Positions 15,287-23,998 of a DNA stretch of 31,681 bases are shown here, one piece after another (position 1 is the first letter of the stretch; each line of letters begins with the position of its first letter). The notes beneath the pieces are model-generated. The model was not told where the DNA came from, ran no database searches, and saw only the letters and a program-made list of their open reading frames with translations. Both the position numbers and the translations under genes were made by a program. This stretch comes from an uncultured Pseudomonas sp. (GTDB lineage Bacteria > Pseudomonadota > Gammaproteobacteria > Pseudomonadales > Pseudomonadaceae). The DNA lies in NCBI RefSeq assembly GCF_946885955.1, contig NZ_CAMPHI010000052.1, forward strand, positions 1 through 31,681, in the 5' to 3' direction.

Positions 15287-16015
15287 TTATATGCGCTCCG
15301 CCGGGTCGTCCAGATCCAGATGATTCGCGTGGTTCAGCAGGTTTTCCAGATTGCAGAGATCGATGGATTTGTAGCCCTGAGCGAGTAGTCCCAGCCCCTC
15401 CAGCTTGGCGAGTGCGGCATTGATGCTCTGGCGAGAGCTACCCATCATCTGCGCCAGGTGTTCCTGGGACACACTGAGGTGCACAGATGGATTTTGTGTG
15501 CGCGAGCCGAATCCATGCGCCATCAGCCATAAGCGTCTGGCTAGCCGATGATGCAGGGCACCCGGTTCGCCAATCACCTGATAGGCCACCCGGAGTTTAT
15601 TGATGCTCAGGCGAGCGATATCTCGCCAGTGCTTGGGGTTCTGGTCCAGCCATTGGCTGAAGGACTGCATGGGAACGCAAAGGACTTGAGAGTCGACGTC
15701 GGCAATGGCGTCGCGAATATAGGGTTTGCCATCGATAAGGGAAATGTCGCCAAACCAATGACAGGGCTCCAGATAAACCAGTAACGAGGGGGGGCCGTCA
15801 TGCAGGGAACTGCTGAGCCGGACGGCGCCCTCGACGACACAGAACAGGGCATGCCTGGCGGATTCACCGTCGCGGTACAGCGCTTCTCCAGCGAGGCATC
15901 GGTGCATCCTGGCGTCGCGCACCAAGGCTAGCTTCAGGTCGTTCGGGCAGGAGGAAAACCACTCATCCCTATCCAATACGCTGAGTAATGAGTCGATGTC
16001 TGCTGGTATGCCCAT
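15287..16015 (-). CDS. Crp/Fnr family transcriptional regulator
   Basis: A 242-residue protein with an N-terminal cyclic-nucleotide-binding-type beta barrel (about residues 15-140: GEALYRDGESARHALFCVVE, WFGDISLIDG) and a C-terminal winged helix (LSVSQEHLAQMMGSSRQSIN, about 178-200). The FNR cysteine cluster is absent. The phosphate-binding cassette differs from CRP (FGD in place of FGE; Arg in YIRDA), so cAMP binding is uncertain. It is divergent from the SDR-flavoprotein operon at 16120, with a 104-base gap holding a TCAAAA-N7-TTTTGA palindrome. No clear Shine-Dalgarno precedes the ATG. Confidence 0.92.
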   Translation of the reverse strand: MGIPADIDSLLSVLDRDEWFSSCPNDLKLALVRDARMHRCLAGEALYRDGESARHALFCVVEGAVRLSSSLHDGPPSLLVYLEPCHWFGDISLIDGKPYIRDAIADVDSQVLCVPMQSFSQWLDQNPKHWRDIARLSINKLRVAYQVIGEPGALHHRLARRLWLMAHGFGSRTQNPSVHLSVSQEHLAQMMGSSRQSINAALAKLEGLGLLAQGYKSIDLCNLENLLNHANHLDLDDPAERI

Positions 16016-16024
16016 GGCTTGGAT

Positions 16025-16045
16025 TCAAAATTCAAGTTTTTGACA
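16025..16045. promoter_or_regulatory. Palindrome overlapping a possible -35 box
   Basis: TCAAAA (16025-16030) and TTTTGA (16038-16043) are inverted arms, and TTGACA (16040-16045) is a perfect -35 hexamer facing the SDR gene at 16120. No good -10 box follows, as expected of an activator-dependent promoter. This could be the site of the divergent Crp-type regulator. Confidence 0.35.
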
Positions 16046-16119
16046 GACTGCCATCTTCGCTACTCATAGCCTAGTGCCCGCTGACAACAAATAGCGACTT
16101 ACAGGCGGGAGTAGCACCA

Positions 16120-16908
16120 ATGCTGGATCAGAACGAGTTCATTACTAAAACCGTATTCGTAGCGGGCGGTACCCGCGGCATCAACCTCGGCATCGCCAAG
16201 GCGTTCGCTGCGGCAGGTGCGCGCGTTGCGGTCTTCAGCCGCTCGGCTGAGCGCGTCGAGGCTGCGCTCGCCAGCCTCCGTTCTCTGGGGGCCGAAGCCA
16301 TCGGGTTTACCGGCGACGTGCGGGACATGAGCAGCGTGCAAGATGCGCTGGCCGGAACCTACGAAACCTGGGGCAGTATCGATGTTCTCTGTTCCGGTGC
16401 AGCCGGTAACTTCGTCGCGCCCGCGGCGGCGATGTCAGCGAACGGTTTCAAGAGCGTCATGGACATCGACCTACTCGGCAGCTTTCACGTGCTGCGCGCG
16501 GCTTATCCTTATCTGACCAAGCCTGGCGCTTCGATTATCAATATTTCCGCGCCGCAGGCGTCGATCGCGACACCCATGCAAGCGCATGTTTGCGCAGCCA
16601 AAGCGGGTGTCGACATGCTGACCCGGGTACTGGCCATGGAGTGGGGGCCGGAAGGCATTCGGGTCAATTCCATTGTCCCTGGCCCGATTGACGGCACGGA
16701 AGGGATGGCGCGCCTGACGCCGACCCCAGAGGCACGTCAGGCGGTAACGCGCAATATTCCGCTGCGCCGCTACGGCGATATTTCCTCGGTGGCCAAGGTC
16801 GCCGTCATGCTCAGCTCCTCGGTGTGTGATTACGTGACCGGCATTGTCTTGCCTGTCGATGGCGGCGCCTCGCTGGCCGGTCCCGGGCTGTTTGGTTCCC
16901 CTGCATAA
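16120..16908 (+). CDS. SDR oxidoreductase resembling 2,4-dienoyl-CoA reductase
   Basis: A 262-residue SDR. The cofactor motif reads AGGTRGINLGIA (about residues 15-26), followed by GAAGNF where most SDRs have NNAG, and a C-terminal PVDGG. The YxxxK Tyr is replaced (HVCAAKAGVD, Val at the Tyr position). This pattern, with MEWGPEGIRVN and PGPI after it, fits the peroxisomal-type 2,4-dienoyl-CoA reductase/trans-2-enoyl-CoA reductase group, which uses NADPH to reduce conjugated or alpha,beta-unsaturated acyl-CoAs. It is the first gene of a probable operon with the flavoprotein at 16945 (36-base gap). GGGAG precedes the ATG by eight bases. The exact substrate is unknown. Confidence 0.9.
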   Translation: MLDQNEFITKTVFVAGGTRGINLGIAKAFAAAGARVAVFSRSAERVEAALASLRSLGAEAIGFTGDVRDMSSVQDALAGTYETWGSIDVLCSGAAGNFVAPAAAMSANGFKSVMDIDLLGSFHVLRAAYPYLTKPGASIINISAPQASIATPMQAHVCAAKAGVDMLTRVLAMEWGPEGIRVNSIVPGPIDGTEGMARLTPTPEARQAVTRNIPLRRYGDISSVAKVAVMLSSSVCDYVTGIVLPVDGGASLAGPGLFGSPA

Positions 16909-16944
16909 GCGCCAGCGTCTGCCCATCTGAACAGGAAAACGACA

Positions 16945-18552
16945 ATGAACAATGCAGCTGACTCCAGCTACAAGCGCGCCTTTGCGCGTGGTGATCTCGA
17001 AGCAAAATTCGATGCCATCGTGATCGGCTCCGGCGCCGGGGGATTAACCGCCGCCGCACTCTTGGCGCTCGAGGGCAAGAAGGTTCTGGTGCTCGAGCGC
17101 CATGCGGTTATCGGCGGCTGTCTGCAGGTATTCAAGCGGCCTGGGTTCGAGTGGGATGTGGGCCTGCATTACGTCGGCGAAGTTCATCGCCCCGGCACGC
17201 TGCTGAGCTTGTTCAACAAGGTCACGCGGGGTGAGTTGAAGTGGCAGAAAATGCCCGAGGTCTACAACAGGATCGCGGTTGGTGACGACGTTTTCGACTA
17301 CCACGCGGGCAGCGCAGCCTTCAAGGAACGGATGAAGGAATACTTCCCTGAAGAAGCGGATGCGATCGATCGTTATCTCGACCTGGTCAACGAGGCCAGT
17401 CGTCCGGCTGGCGAGTTCCTGGTCGCACGGGCGCTGCCGGGGCCTTTCGCGGACAAGGCGTTCGAGCACGTCGCGCCGCGCTTTATGCCGCTGGCCGAGA
17501 AAACCACGGAAGAGGTTCTGCGTTCGATCACCCGTAACGAGACGCTGATCGCCGTGCTCTGCGGCCATTTCGGTGATTACGCGAGCCTGCCGAGTGTCGC
17601 GTCGTTCTCGGCGCATGCTGCGGTTATCCGCCATTACCTCGATGGTGCGAGCTATCCTATCGGCGGTGCGCAAATTATCGCCGACCAGATAGCGCAGACC
17701 GTTCGCAGTGCCGGCGGCATGGTGCTGGCGGGCGCCGATGTCGTCGCGGTGGTGGAGCAGGGCGGCAAGGTGGTCGGTGTGCGTATGGCGGGCGGTGAGG
17801 TGCTTGAGGCACCGCAGGTGATCAGCGGTATCGGCATCCGGCAGACGCTGAGCATGCTGGACAGCGCAAATCAGGACGTCGCGGAGATCAACGCCAAAGC
17901 GCAGGCCATGCCCAGCACGCTACCGGCGGTTGTGCTCAATGTGGGGCTGGATGCCAGCAACGCCGACCTGGATGTCGGGCCAGCCAATATCTGGATTCAC
18001 AAGAGCGCCAAGCAGACCGAAGATTGGCAGCATTACATTCAAGACTCTGCGCATCGCTCGATGCCGCTGCATTTCATCTCGCAACCTTCAGCCAAAGATC
18101 CGACCTGGCTCGACCGCTATCCCGGCCGCAGCACCATGGATATCTGCAGTTTCAGTGACTGGAACCTATGGAAGCCGTTCACCGATACGCGGTGGAAGCG
18201 TCGTGGCGAGGAATATGACGATCTCAAGGCGCGCCTCACCGAGGAAATGCTCGAGCAGGTCTATCGCTTCTATCCGAAGGCTCATGGCCATGTGGTCCAT
18301 GCGGAACTGGCCACGCCGGTGAGCTTCAACGATTTTCTCGGCCGTACGCGCGGCGATTTCATGTCTTTCGCCCCAACGCCGGAGCGTTATCAGCAGCGCT
18401 GGACCCGCGCTTTCAGCCCGGTGAAGGGGTTGCTCTTCACTGGCCAGGATGTCGCAATGGGCGGCGTCAGCGGCGCCATGGTCGGCGGATTGCTCGCCGC
18501 GTCCGCGGCGCTGGGCCGGGATCTGTTTCGTGAGCTGCGAGAGTTCGCTTGA
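16945..18552 (+). CDS. FAD-dependent oxidoreductase of the phytoene desaturase / retinol saturase type
   Basis: A 535-residue flavoprotein. The FAD-binding motif GSGAGG lies at residues 28-33 within FDAIVIGSGAGGLTAA, followed by LERHAVIGGCLQVFKRPGFE, the phytoene-desaturase/RetSat signature. SYPIGGAQIIADQI lies in the middle, and the C-terminal LFTGQDVAMGGVSGAMVGG is the second FAD contact. Bacterial CrtI-type enzymes desaturate polyenes, whereas RetSat-like members saturate a double bond of a conjugated polyene; which applies here is not visible. AGGAAAA precedes the start. Together with the DECR-like SDR it suggests processing of a conjugated unsaturated lipid or isoprenoid. No carotenoid genes (crtB, crtE) are near, which argues against carotenoid synthesis. 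Confidence 0.9.
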   Translation: MNNAADSSYKRAFARGDLEAKFDAIVIGSGAGGLTAAALLALEGKKVLVLERHAVIGGCLQVFKRPGFEWDVGLHYVGEVHRPGTLLSLFNKVTRGELKWQKMPEVYNRIAVGDDVFDYHAGSAAFKERMKEYFPEEADAIDRYLDLVNEASRPAGEFLVARALPGPFADKAFEHVAPRFMPLAEKTTEEVLRSITRNETLIAVLCGHFGDYASLPSVASFSAHAAVIRHYLDGASYPIGGAQIIADQIAQTVRSAGGMVLAGADVVAVVEQGGKVVGVRMAGGEVLEAPQVISGIGIRQTLSMLDSANQDVAEINAKAQAMPSTLPAVVLNVGLDASNADLDVGPANIWIHKSAKQTEDWQHYIQDSAHRSMPLHFISQPSAKDPTWLDRYPGRSTMDICSFSDWNLWKPFTDTRWKRRGEEYDDLKARLTEEMLEQVYRFYPKAHGHVVHAELATPVSFNDFLGRTRGDFMSFAPTPERYQQRWTRAFSPVKGLLFTGQDVAMGGVSGAMVGGLLAASAALGRDLFRELREFA

Positions 18553-18585
18553 TCCCTGACCTGAACACTACTATCGGAGAAGAAA

Positions 18586-18897
18586 ATGATTAGAGTAACC
18601 GTGTCATACCCGCCTCACGAAGCCTGCCAGTTCGATCATGCGTATTACCAGAGCACGCATGCGCAACTGATCCGCGACCGCCTGGGCGCTCATGGGTTGG
18701 TAAAACTGGAAATCGATCAGACCTTGGCTGATCCCGGCGGCAAGTTGCCTGCGAGCGTCGCGGCTGCGCACATGTTCTTCAAGGACGTCGACAGCTTCAA
18801 GGCAGCGATGGCGGCTGAAGGAAAGGTGCTCGGCGCTGACCGTACGAACTACACCGACATCATTCCGGTGATGGTTATCAGCCAGGTTATTCAGTGA
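18586..18897 (+). CDS. EthD family protein
   Basis: A 103-residue small ferredoxin-fold protein. MIRVTVSYPP, then FDHAYYQSTHAQLIRDRLG with the conserved His, and a C-terminal strand IPVMVISQVIQ are EthD features. EthD-like proteins occur in catabolic operons (for example with cytochrome P450s or ring-modifying enzymes) as small accessory or isomerase-like proteins whose chemistry is often unproven. It lies 33 bases after the flavoprotein gene with GGAGAAG before its ATG, so it is very probably co-transcribed. Confidence 0.9.
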   Translation: MIRVTVSYPPHEACQFDHAYYQSTHAQLIRDRLGAHGLVKLEIDQTLADPGGKLPASVAAAHMFFKDVDSFKAAMAAEGKVLGADRTNYTDIIPVMVISQVIQ

Positions 18898-18914
18898 CCT
18901 GAGAGACCAAGCCG

Positions 18915-18973
18915 TAACAGGCTGTTGAAAAACGCTGGTTCGGCAACGCAGGTAGTTTTTCAACGGCCTGCTA
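18915..18973. mobile_element. Short MITE-like element, about 59 bp
   Basis: Terminal inverted repeats CAGGCTGTTGAAAAAC (18918-18933) and, reversed, CAGGCCGTTGAAAAAC (18955-18970) differ at one base. It shares the right end GGCAACGCAGGTAGT with the element at 11922-12110 and looks like an internally deleted derivative. It lies between the EthD and hydrolase genes and could form a hairpin that lowers read-through. Confidence 0.6.
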
Positions 18974-18996
18974 ACTCATTTCGGAGCTATGCAAGC

Positions 18997-19794
18997 GTGC
19001 AAAGCCAATTAATCGTCTCCGGCATTCCGGTCCATATAGATGGCGACGGCGCCGAAACCATCGTGATGCTGCATGGTTGGCCGGATACGCACGAAATATG
19101 GGCGCATCAGGTGCAGCACTTCAAAAGCACGCACCGCTGCGTGAGGTTTACTTTGCCGGGTTTCGATAATCCCGCAACTCGAGGATTTACTGCCAGCGAG
19201 ATAGCCGAGTTGATTCTTCGCGTGGTGAATGAAGTCAGCCCGAACGGCAAAATCACCTTGATGTTGCACGACTGGGGTTGCTTGTTCGGCTATCACTTCG
19301 TCGCCTTGCACGCACACAAGGTGGCACGAGTCGTTGCCGTCGATGTGGGCGATGCAAGCTCGGCGGCTTTTTCTCGCGGGCTGAGCCTGCGTGAAAAGTT
19401 GATGATCTTCGCTTACCAGATGCCATTGGCGTTAACCTGGTACATGAAAGGCGCTATGGGCAACTACCTGGCGCGCGCTATAGCGAAATTTCTCCGCTGC
19501 AAGGCCGACGAAGCCAGTATTCATGCTGGCATGAGTTACCCCTATGCCATGCGCTGGATGGGCGCCCTTGGTGGATTGGGCGCATTGCACGGGGCTACCC
19601 AGCTGGAATGCCCGATCTTTTATGCCTACGGGCTATACAAGCCGTTTCAGTTTCAATCCGAGGAATGGCTGCAGAAATTGGGCGCGACAGCAGGCTGTAA
19701 GGTGGCGTCCTTCAAATCCTCCCATTGGGTGATGGTGGACTGCGCAGAGCAGTTCAATAGCGCTGTATCCGAGTGGCTCTCGTTGAAGGTCTGA
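18997..19794 (+). CDS. Alpha/beta hydrolase, epoxide-hydrolase-like
   Basis: A 265-residue alpha/beta-fold hydrolase. The oxyanion region is HGWPDTHEIW and the nucleophile elbow reads HDWGCLFG, with Asp in the nucleophile position as in epoxide hydrolases and haloalkane dehalogenases. A catalytic His is plausible in SSHWVMVD near the C-terminus. The start is taken as GTG at 18997, 11 bases after GGAG; an open frame extends upstream through the MITE-like element to a TTG, which is unlikely to be used. The gene follows the EthD gene in the same direction after 99 bases and may belong to the same operon despite the inserted element. The substrate is unknown. Confidence 0.88.
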   Translation: MQSQLIVSGIPVHIDGDGAETIVMLHGWPDTHEIWAHQVQHFKSTHRCVRFTLPGFDNPATRGFTASEIAELILRVVNEVSPNGKITLMLHDWGCLFGYHFVALHAHKVARVVAVDVGDASSAAFSRGLSLREKLMIFAYQMPLALTWYMKGAMGNYLARAIAKFLRCKADEASIHAGMSYPYAMRWMGALGGLGALHGATQLECPIFYAYGLYKPFQFQSEEWLQKLGATAGCKVASFKSSHWVMVDCAEQFNSAVSEWLSLKV

Positions 19795-20104
19795 TGTTGA
19801 GCGCGGCGGGGTAGTGAGTGTCGTCCGTTCCAGTCCGGCGCTGGCGTGCCGCCTGTTCGGCAGGCCGCTATCAGCGCCGATATCCTGAAGTTGACGGAAA
19901 TGCCAGGCGCTCATTGAGCCACAAGGTCATAAGTCCGGGATGCTGGCGCTATACCGATGTGAATCGCCCGGACCGCTTACCTTGGAACCCTTTCATCTAT
20001 CGAAAGGCGCTCTTTCCCAGTGCGACCGGGGTCTGTATTTCCATGTCAAGCATGCCGCCCGGACGGACGGCAGCGGGCCAGCTCAAGCGCATGAGAGCGT
20101 ATCG

Positions 20105-23089
20105 ATGGACGGCCGAACTATTCCCCCCGGCGCCCAGTCTCCAGAGGATAGGAACGCATGCGGGGGAGCCATGGAACTCGCCGATACTCCAGGCTGGCCG
20201 GTGGGATGCAGTGAAATGCGCTCGCGAATCCGCGCATACGATTGGGCGGCGCTCGGCTTGGGGGCGATATCGACATGGCCGCAATATATGAAGACTGCCA
20301 TCGATATTTTGTTCGGTCTTCCCTCGCCTGGAGTATTGTTCTGGGGCTCCGATGGTGTGGTGATCTACAACGATGCCTTTGCCGTATTCGCTGGCCCATT
20401 GCATCCCGTTCTGCTGGGCAGAAAAATCCTGGAAGCGATTCCCGCGCAAGCCGATTTCAATGCCAGAGTGATGGCGGAGGTACTTGGCGGCGGCTCGCTC
20501 GCTTATCGTGACCAGCCATTTAAATTTGCCCGCGATGGCGACGAATTGGTGTGGCTCAATCTCGACTATTGTCCGGTGCTCGACGAGCACGGCCGGCCAG
20601 TCGGGGTGTTCTCCCTGGTTAACGAAACGACTTCCCGGGTACAGGCGGAAAAGGCGTTGCTGGAAAGCCAATCGCACATGTCGGCGATTTTTGAACACGC
20701 CAAAGTCGGACTGTCGGAGCTTTCCCCGGAGGGCACCTTTTTACGTGTCAACGGTGAACTGTGCGGAATGCTGGGGCGTACGCGCGAGACCTTACTGAGC
20801 GCGCGCATCAGCGATGTCACCCACCCGGATGACTTGCCCAACAGCCTGGCGGCGCTCGAGCGGATGATGGAAACAGGCCAACCGGTAACGGTAGACAAAC
20901 GCTATGTCCGGCCGGACGGCAGCCTGGTCTGGGCGCGTAGCAGTCTCAGCCTGCTCAACCACTCGGGAGGCCCGCGTACCATCCTTGCCGTGACCGTCGA
21001 CCTTACGCAACGCAAGCATACCGAGCAGGCACTCGCGGAGAACGAGGCGCGTTTTCGCGCACTGGCGGAAGCATCGCCGGTATTGATCTGGCAACTCGAC
21101 ACGGCGGGCAACGCGGTCTATCTCAATCCGCGCTACCTCGATGTGACCGGCGCCTCCAGTAAAGAGCTCTACGGCAAAGGATGGCAGGCATTTCTCCACC
21201 CGGACGATGCGGCGCAATTCCTGGCGGAGATCTCCGAGGCCCAGCAAGCACGTGCGCCACTGCGCCAGCGTACCCGGATGTGCGGCAAGAATGACGAATG
21301 GTTCTGGCTCGAATCCCATGTCGCGCCCTGGTTCGACTCCGAAGGTGCCTATGCGGGGCATGTCGGCATCGCCATCGATATCACCGAGGCCGTCAATGCG
21401 CAGGAGGAATTGGTGGTCAGCAACGAACGCCTGAAACTGGCGATCGAGGGATCTGGCGACGGCGTGTGGGATTGGGATATAGAAAACGACAAGGTGCTGT
21501 ATTCGGAACGCTTGAGGGAAATAATCGGTTTCTCCGAAGAAGACACTCTCGAGCGCTACGAGGATTGGAAAGCGCTCATCCACCCGGAGGATAAGGAGGG
21601 CTTCGTGGTTGCGCTCAATATCTGTCTGCGCGGTAAGACATCCTCTTTCAAGAGCGAATATCGCCTTCGCGGCAAGGATGGCCGCTACAAGTGGGTACTG
21701 TCACGCGCCACGGTGGTTGCCCGCGACATGCAAGGTAAGCCCTTGCGCATGACCGGCACCCTGACTGACATATCCGAAAAACGCAGCTCCGAAGAGGTCA
21801 TCTGGCGCCATGCCAACTTCGATATGCTGACGGGCCTGCCCAATCGGCGTCTGTTTCGCGACCGCTTGGAGCAGGAGGTCAGGAAAGCCCATCGTACTGG
21901 TCTGCCCATAGCGCTTCTGTTTATCGACCTCGATCATTTCAAAGAAGCCAACGACCTGCTCGGGCACGATATCGGCGACCAGCTGCTGACTGAGGCGGGC
22001 AAGCGTATCAGCCGCTGCGTACGCCAGTCGGACACCGTGGCGCGTTTGGGGGGAGACGAATTCACCGCGATACTCGCCGATCTCGATGACCTCGCGCATG
22101 TCGAAGTGATTGCGCAAAAGGTGATCGAGGCCCTGGCCTCGCCTTTCCAACTTGGCAATGAAGTGGTGTACCTGTCCGCCAGCGTCGGCATCACGCTTTA
22201 TCCTGCGGATGCATCCTACCCGGAAGATCTGTTGCGCAATGCCGACCAGGCGATGTACGCCGCGAAGAACGGTGGGCGTAATCAATTCAGTTATTTCACC
22301 CCTTCAATGCAGCAGAAGGCACACGCGCGGCTACGGCTGATAGGCGATTTGCGCCAGGCTTTGAGAGGCAATCAGCTCAGGGTGTATTACCAACCGGTGA
22401 TCGACCTGGCAACGGGACGGGTGGTCAAGGCGGAAGCGCTGCTGCGCTGGCAGCATCCGAGGCTCGGCCTGATCGATCCGCCACGCTTCATTCCGTTTGC
22501 GGAAGAGTCGGGGCTGATCAATGAAATTGGCGAGTGGGTGTTCAGGCAGGCGGCTTCGTGTTCGAAGAAATGGGGCAAACAGATCGGCATTCCATTCCAG
22601 ATCAGCGTCAATAAATCTCCCGTGCAATTTCTCTCCCGCGTCGAGGAGAGCGACTGGCCAGCTCATCTGCACAGCCTTGGCCTGGACGGTAGCAGCATCT
22701 CCGTCGAAATCACCGAGAGCCTGCTGCTGAATGCGTCCGCCGGTGTGGTGAACAAGTTGCTGCAGTACCGCGATGCCGGCATCCAGGTGGCGATCGACGA
22801 TTTCGGCACAGGCTATTCCTCCATGGCCTACCTGCGCAAGTTCGACATCGACTACCTGAAAATCGACCAGTCCTTCGTGCGTGACGTCAATACCGATGCC
22901 GGCGACCGCGCGATCGTCAGATCGATAATCGTGATGGCCCATGAACTCGGGTTGAAAGTGATCGCGGAGGGAATCGAAACCATCGAGCAGAAGCATCTGC
23001 TGATCGATGCCGGTTGCGATTTCGGACAGGGCTTCCTGTTTTCCAAGGCCGTTCCGGCGGAAGAGTTCGAGCTCGTCCTACAGCATTGA
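20105..23089 (+). CDS. Multi-PAS GGDEF-EAL c-di-GMP protein
   Basis: A 994-residue protein without membrane segments, so a cytosolic sensor. The ATG at 20105 has GAGAG seven bases upstream; 19940 and 20171 are possible alternatives. An N-terminal PAS-like domain (about residues 25-170, opening MRSRIRAYDWAALGLG) is followed by three PAS/PAC units (about 185-310, 315-435, 440-560). GGDEF is at about 648 (ARLGGDEF) with the RxxD inhibitory site RQSD. The EAL domain has canonical KAEALLRW at about 776, the Asn in SVNKSP, EITES, DDFGTG, YLKID, the Glu in IAEGIE, and GQGFLFSK. Both domains look catalytically complete. Bases 19795-20104 upstream show no clear promoter. Confidence 0.93.
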   Translation: MDGRTIPPGAQSPEDRNACGGAMELADTPGWPVGCSEMRSRIRAYDWAALGLGAISTWPQYMKTAIDILFGLPSPGVLFWGSDGVVIYNDAFAVFAGPLHPVLLGRKILEAIPAQADFNARVMAEVLGGGSLAYRDQPFKFARDGDELVWLNLDYCPVLDEHGRPVGVFSLVNETTSRVQAEKALLESQSHMSAIFEHAKVGLSELSPEGTFLRVNGELCGMLGRTRETLLSARISDVTHPDDLPNSLAALERMMETGQPVTVDKRYVRPDGSLVWARSSLSLLNHSGGPRTILAVTVDLTQRKHTEQALAENEARFRALAEASPVLIWQLDTAGNAVYLNPRYLDVTGASSKELYGKGWQAFLHPDDAAQFLAEISEAQQARAPLRQRTRMCGKNDEWFWLESHVAPWFDSEGAYAGHVGIAIDITEAVNAQEELVVSNERLKLAIEGSGDGVWDWDIENDKVLYSERLREIIGFSEEDTLERYEDWKALIHPEDKEGFVVALNICLRGKTSSFKSEYRLRGKDGRYKWVLSRATVVARDMQGKPLRMTGTLTDISEKRSSEEVIWRHANFDMLTGLPNRRLFRDRLEQEVRKAHRTGLPIALLFIDLDHFKEANDLLGHDIGDQLLTEAGKRISRCVRQSDTVARLGGDEFTAILADLDDLAHVEVIAQKVIEALASPFQLGNEVVYLSASVGITLYPADASYPEDLLRNADQAMYAAKNGGRNQFSYFTPSMQQKAHARLRLIGDLRQALRGNQLRVYYQPVIDLATGRVVKAEALLRWQHPRLGLIDPPRFIPFAEESGLINEIGEWVFRQAASCSKKWGKQIGIPFQISVNKSPVQFLSRVEESDWPAHLHSLGLDGSSISVEITESLLLNASAGVVNKLLQYRDAGIQVAIDDFGTGYSSMAYLRKFDIDYLKIDQSFVRDVNTDAGDRAIVRSIIVMAHELGLKVIAEGIETIEQKHLLIDAGCDFGQGFLFSKAVPAEEFELVLQH

Positions 23090-23148
23090 GAGGCATTGGA
23101 TAGCGCCTCAATGTGCGGAAATCTGCGCGAGTGTATTGGTGAGCCGCC

Positions 23149-23177
23149 ATCCCAGGCTCGCGGTGCGGGCCTGGGAT
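23149..23177. terminator. Hairpin between convergent genes
   Basis: ATCCCAGGC (23149-23157) pairs perfectly with GCCTGGGAT (23169-23177) across an 11-base loop. It lies between the stops of the GGDEF-EAL gene and the solute-binding protein gene and could end transcription from both sides, although no T-run is present. Confidence 0.45.
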
Positions 23178-23185
23178 AGGGTTGT

Positions 23186-23914
23186 TTACTTGATGCCGTT
23201 GCGTTTCAGGATGGCGTCGAAGGTGCCGTCGGCCTTGATTGCTGCCATGCCCTTATTGAGCGAGGCGATGATTTCGTCGTGTTTCGGGTTTTTCAGCCCG
23301 GAGGCGACATACAGGCCATTACTGGACATCGGTTTGGCGACGAACTCGATCTGCTCGAGTGCTTCCGGGTTTTCCTTGCTGATCAGGCTTTTGGCGACCA
23401 CCTCGTCTTCCAGGGTGAGGTCGATACGGCCGCCGATCACCTTGAGAATGCTGGGCATCAGGTTGGCGGCGTCCTCTCTTTTGAAGTTGGTGGCGTTCTC
23501 GAAGGCGTCGCCATAGCCGTAGCCACGCACGGTGCCGATGGTCTTGCCGGTCAGGCTATCCATGCCGGAATACTCGAAGTCGCTGCCTTTCTTCTTGATG
23601 AATTTAACGTCGTTGAACATGTAGGGCTCGCTGTACTTCAGAAACCCCTCCCGTTCCTGGGTTTTCCAGGCGCCGATCAGTACGTCGTATTCACCCTCCT
23701 TGACACCTTCCAGAGCACGTTGCCAAGGCACGAAGTCGAGCTTGAGTTCGTCGCCCTGGGAGGCGAAGGCGGCCTTGACCAGTTCCGTGGCGACCCCTTG
23801 CTGAGGATGGTCCGGATCGAGGAAGGGGGGCCAGGGATCGCCGGCGGCGGTGATGGTTTGCGCATTGATGGTGGTGGAACCGAGCAGAAGAGCGAGCGCG
23901 AGCAGTTTTCTCAT
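23186..23914 (-). CDS. Periplasmic solute-binding protein, family 3 type
   Basis: A 242-residue secreted protein. The chosen ATG (23914) gives a signal peptide MRKLLALALLLGSTTINA with GAGGAAA before it. The mature part starts near QTITAAGDPWPPF and has the amino-acid-type family 3 fold: VATELVKAAFASQGDELKLD, ALEGVKEGEYDVLIG, EPYMFNDVKF and the hinge-region TIGTVRGYGYG. No permease or ATPase gene is adjacent, so it is either an orphan receptor or a ligand presenter for the chemoreceptor encoded just upstream on the same strand (84-base gap). The ligand cannot be read from sequence. Confidence 0.92.
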   Translation of the reverse strand: MRKLLALALLLGSTTINAQTITAAGDPWPPFLDPDHPQQGVATELVKAAFASQGDELKLDFVPWQRALEGVKEGEYDVLIGAWKTQEREGFLKYSEPYMFNDVKFIKKKGSDFEYSGMDSLTGKTIGTVRGYGYGDAFENATNFKREDAANLMPSILKVIGGRIDLTLEDEVVAKSLISKENPEALEQIEFVAKPMSSNGLYVASGLKNPKHDEIIASLNKGMAAIKADGTFDAILKRNGIK

Positions 23915-23998
23915 GGTGGTTTCCTCAACGGTGAAGAGCGATGGGCAAACACCGCTCTGGGGCGTCATCGATTGCTTGGCATACCCTCGAACGAGGAG

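Noticed and set aside
18925..18996. Upstream TTG start for the alpha/beta hydrolase
   Set aside because: The extra 24 residues are read through the short MITE-like element; the GTG at 18997 has a Shine-Dalgarno and gives a normal length.
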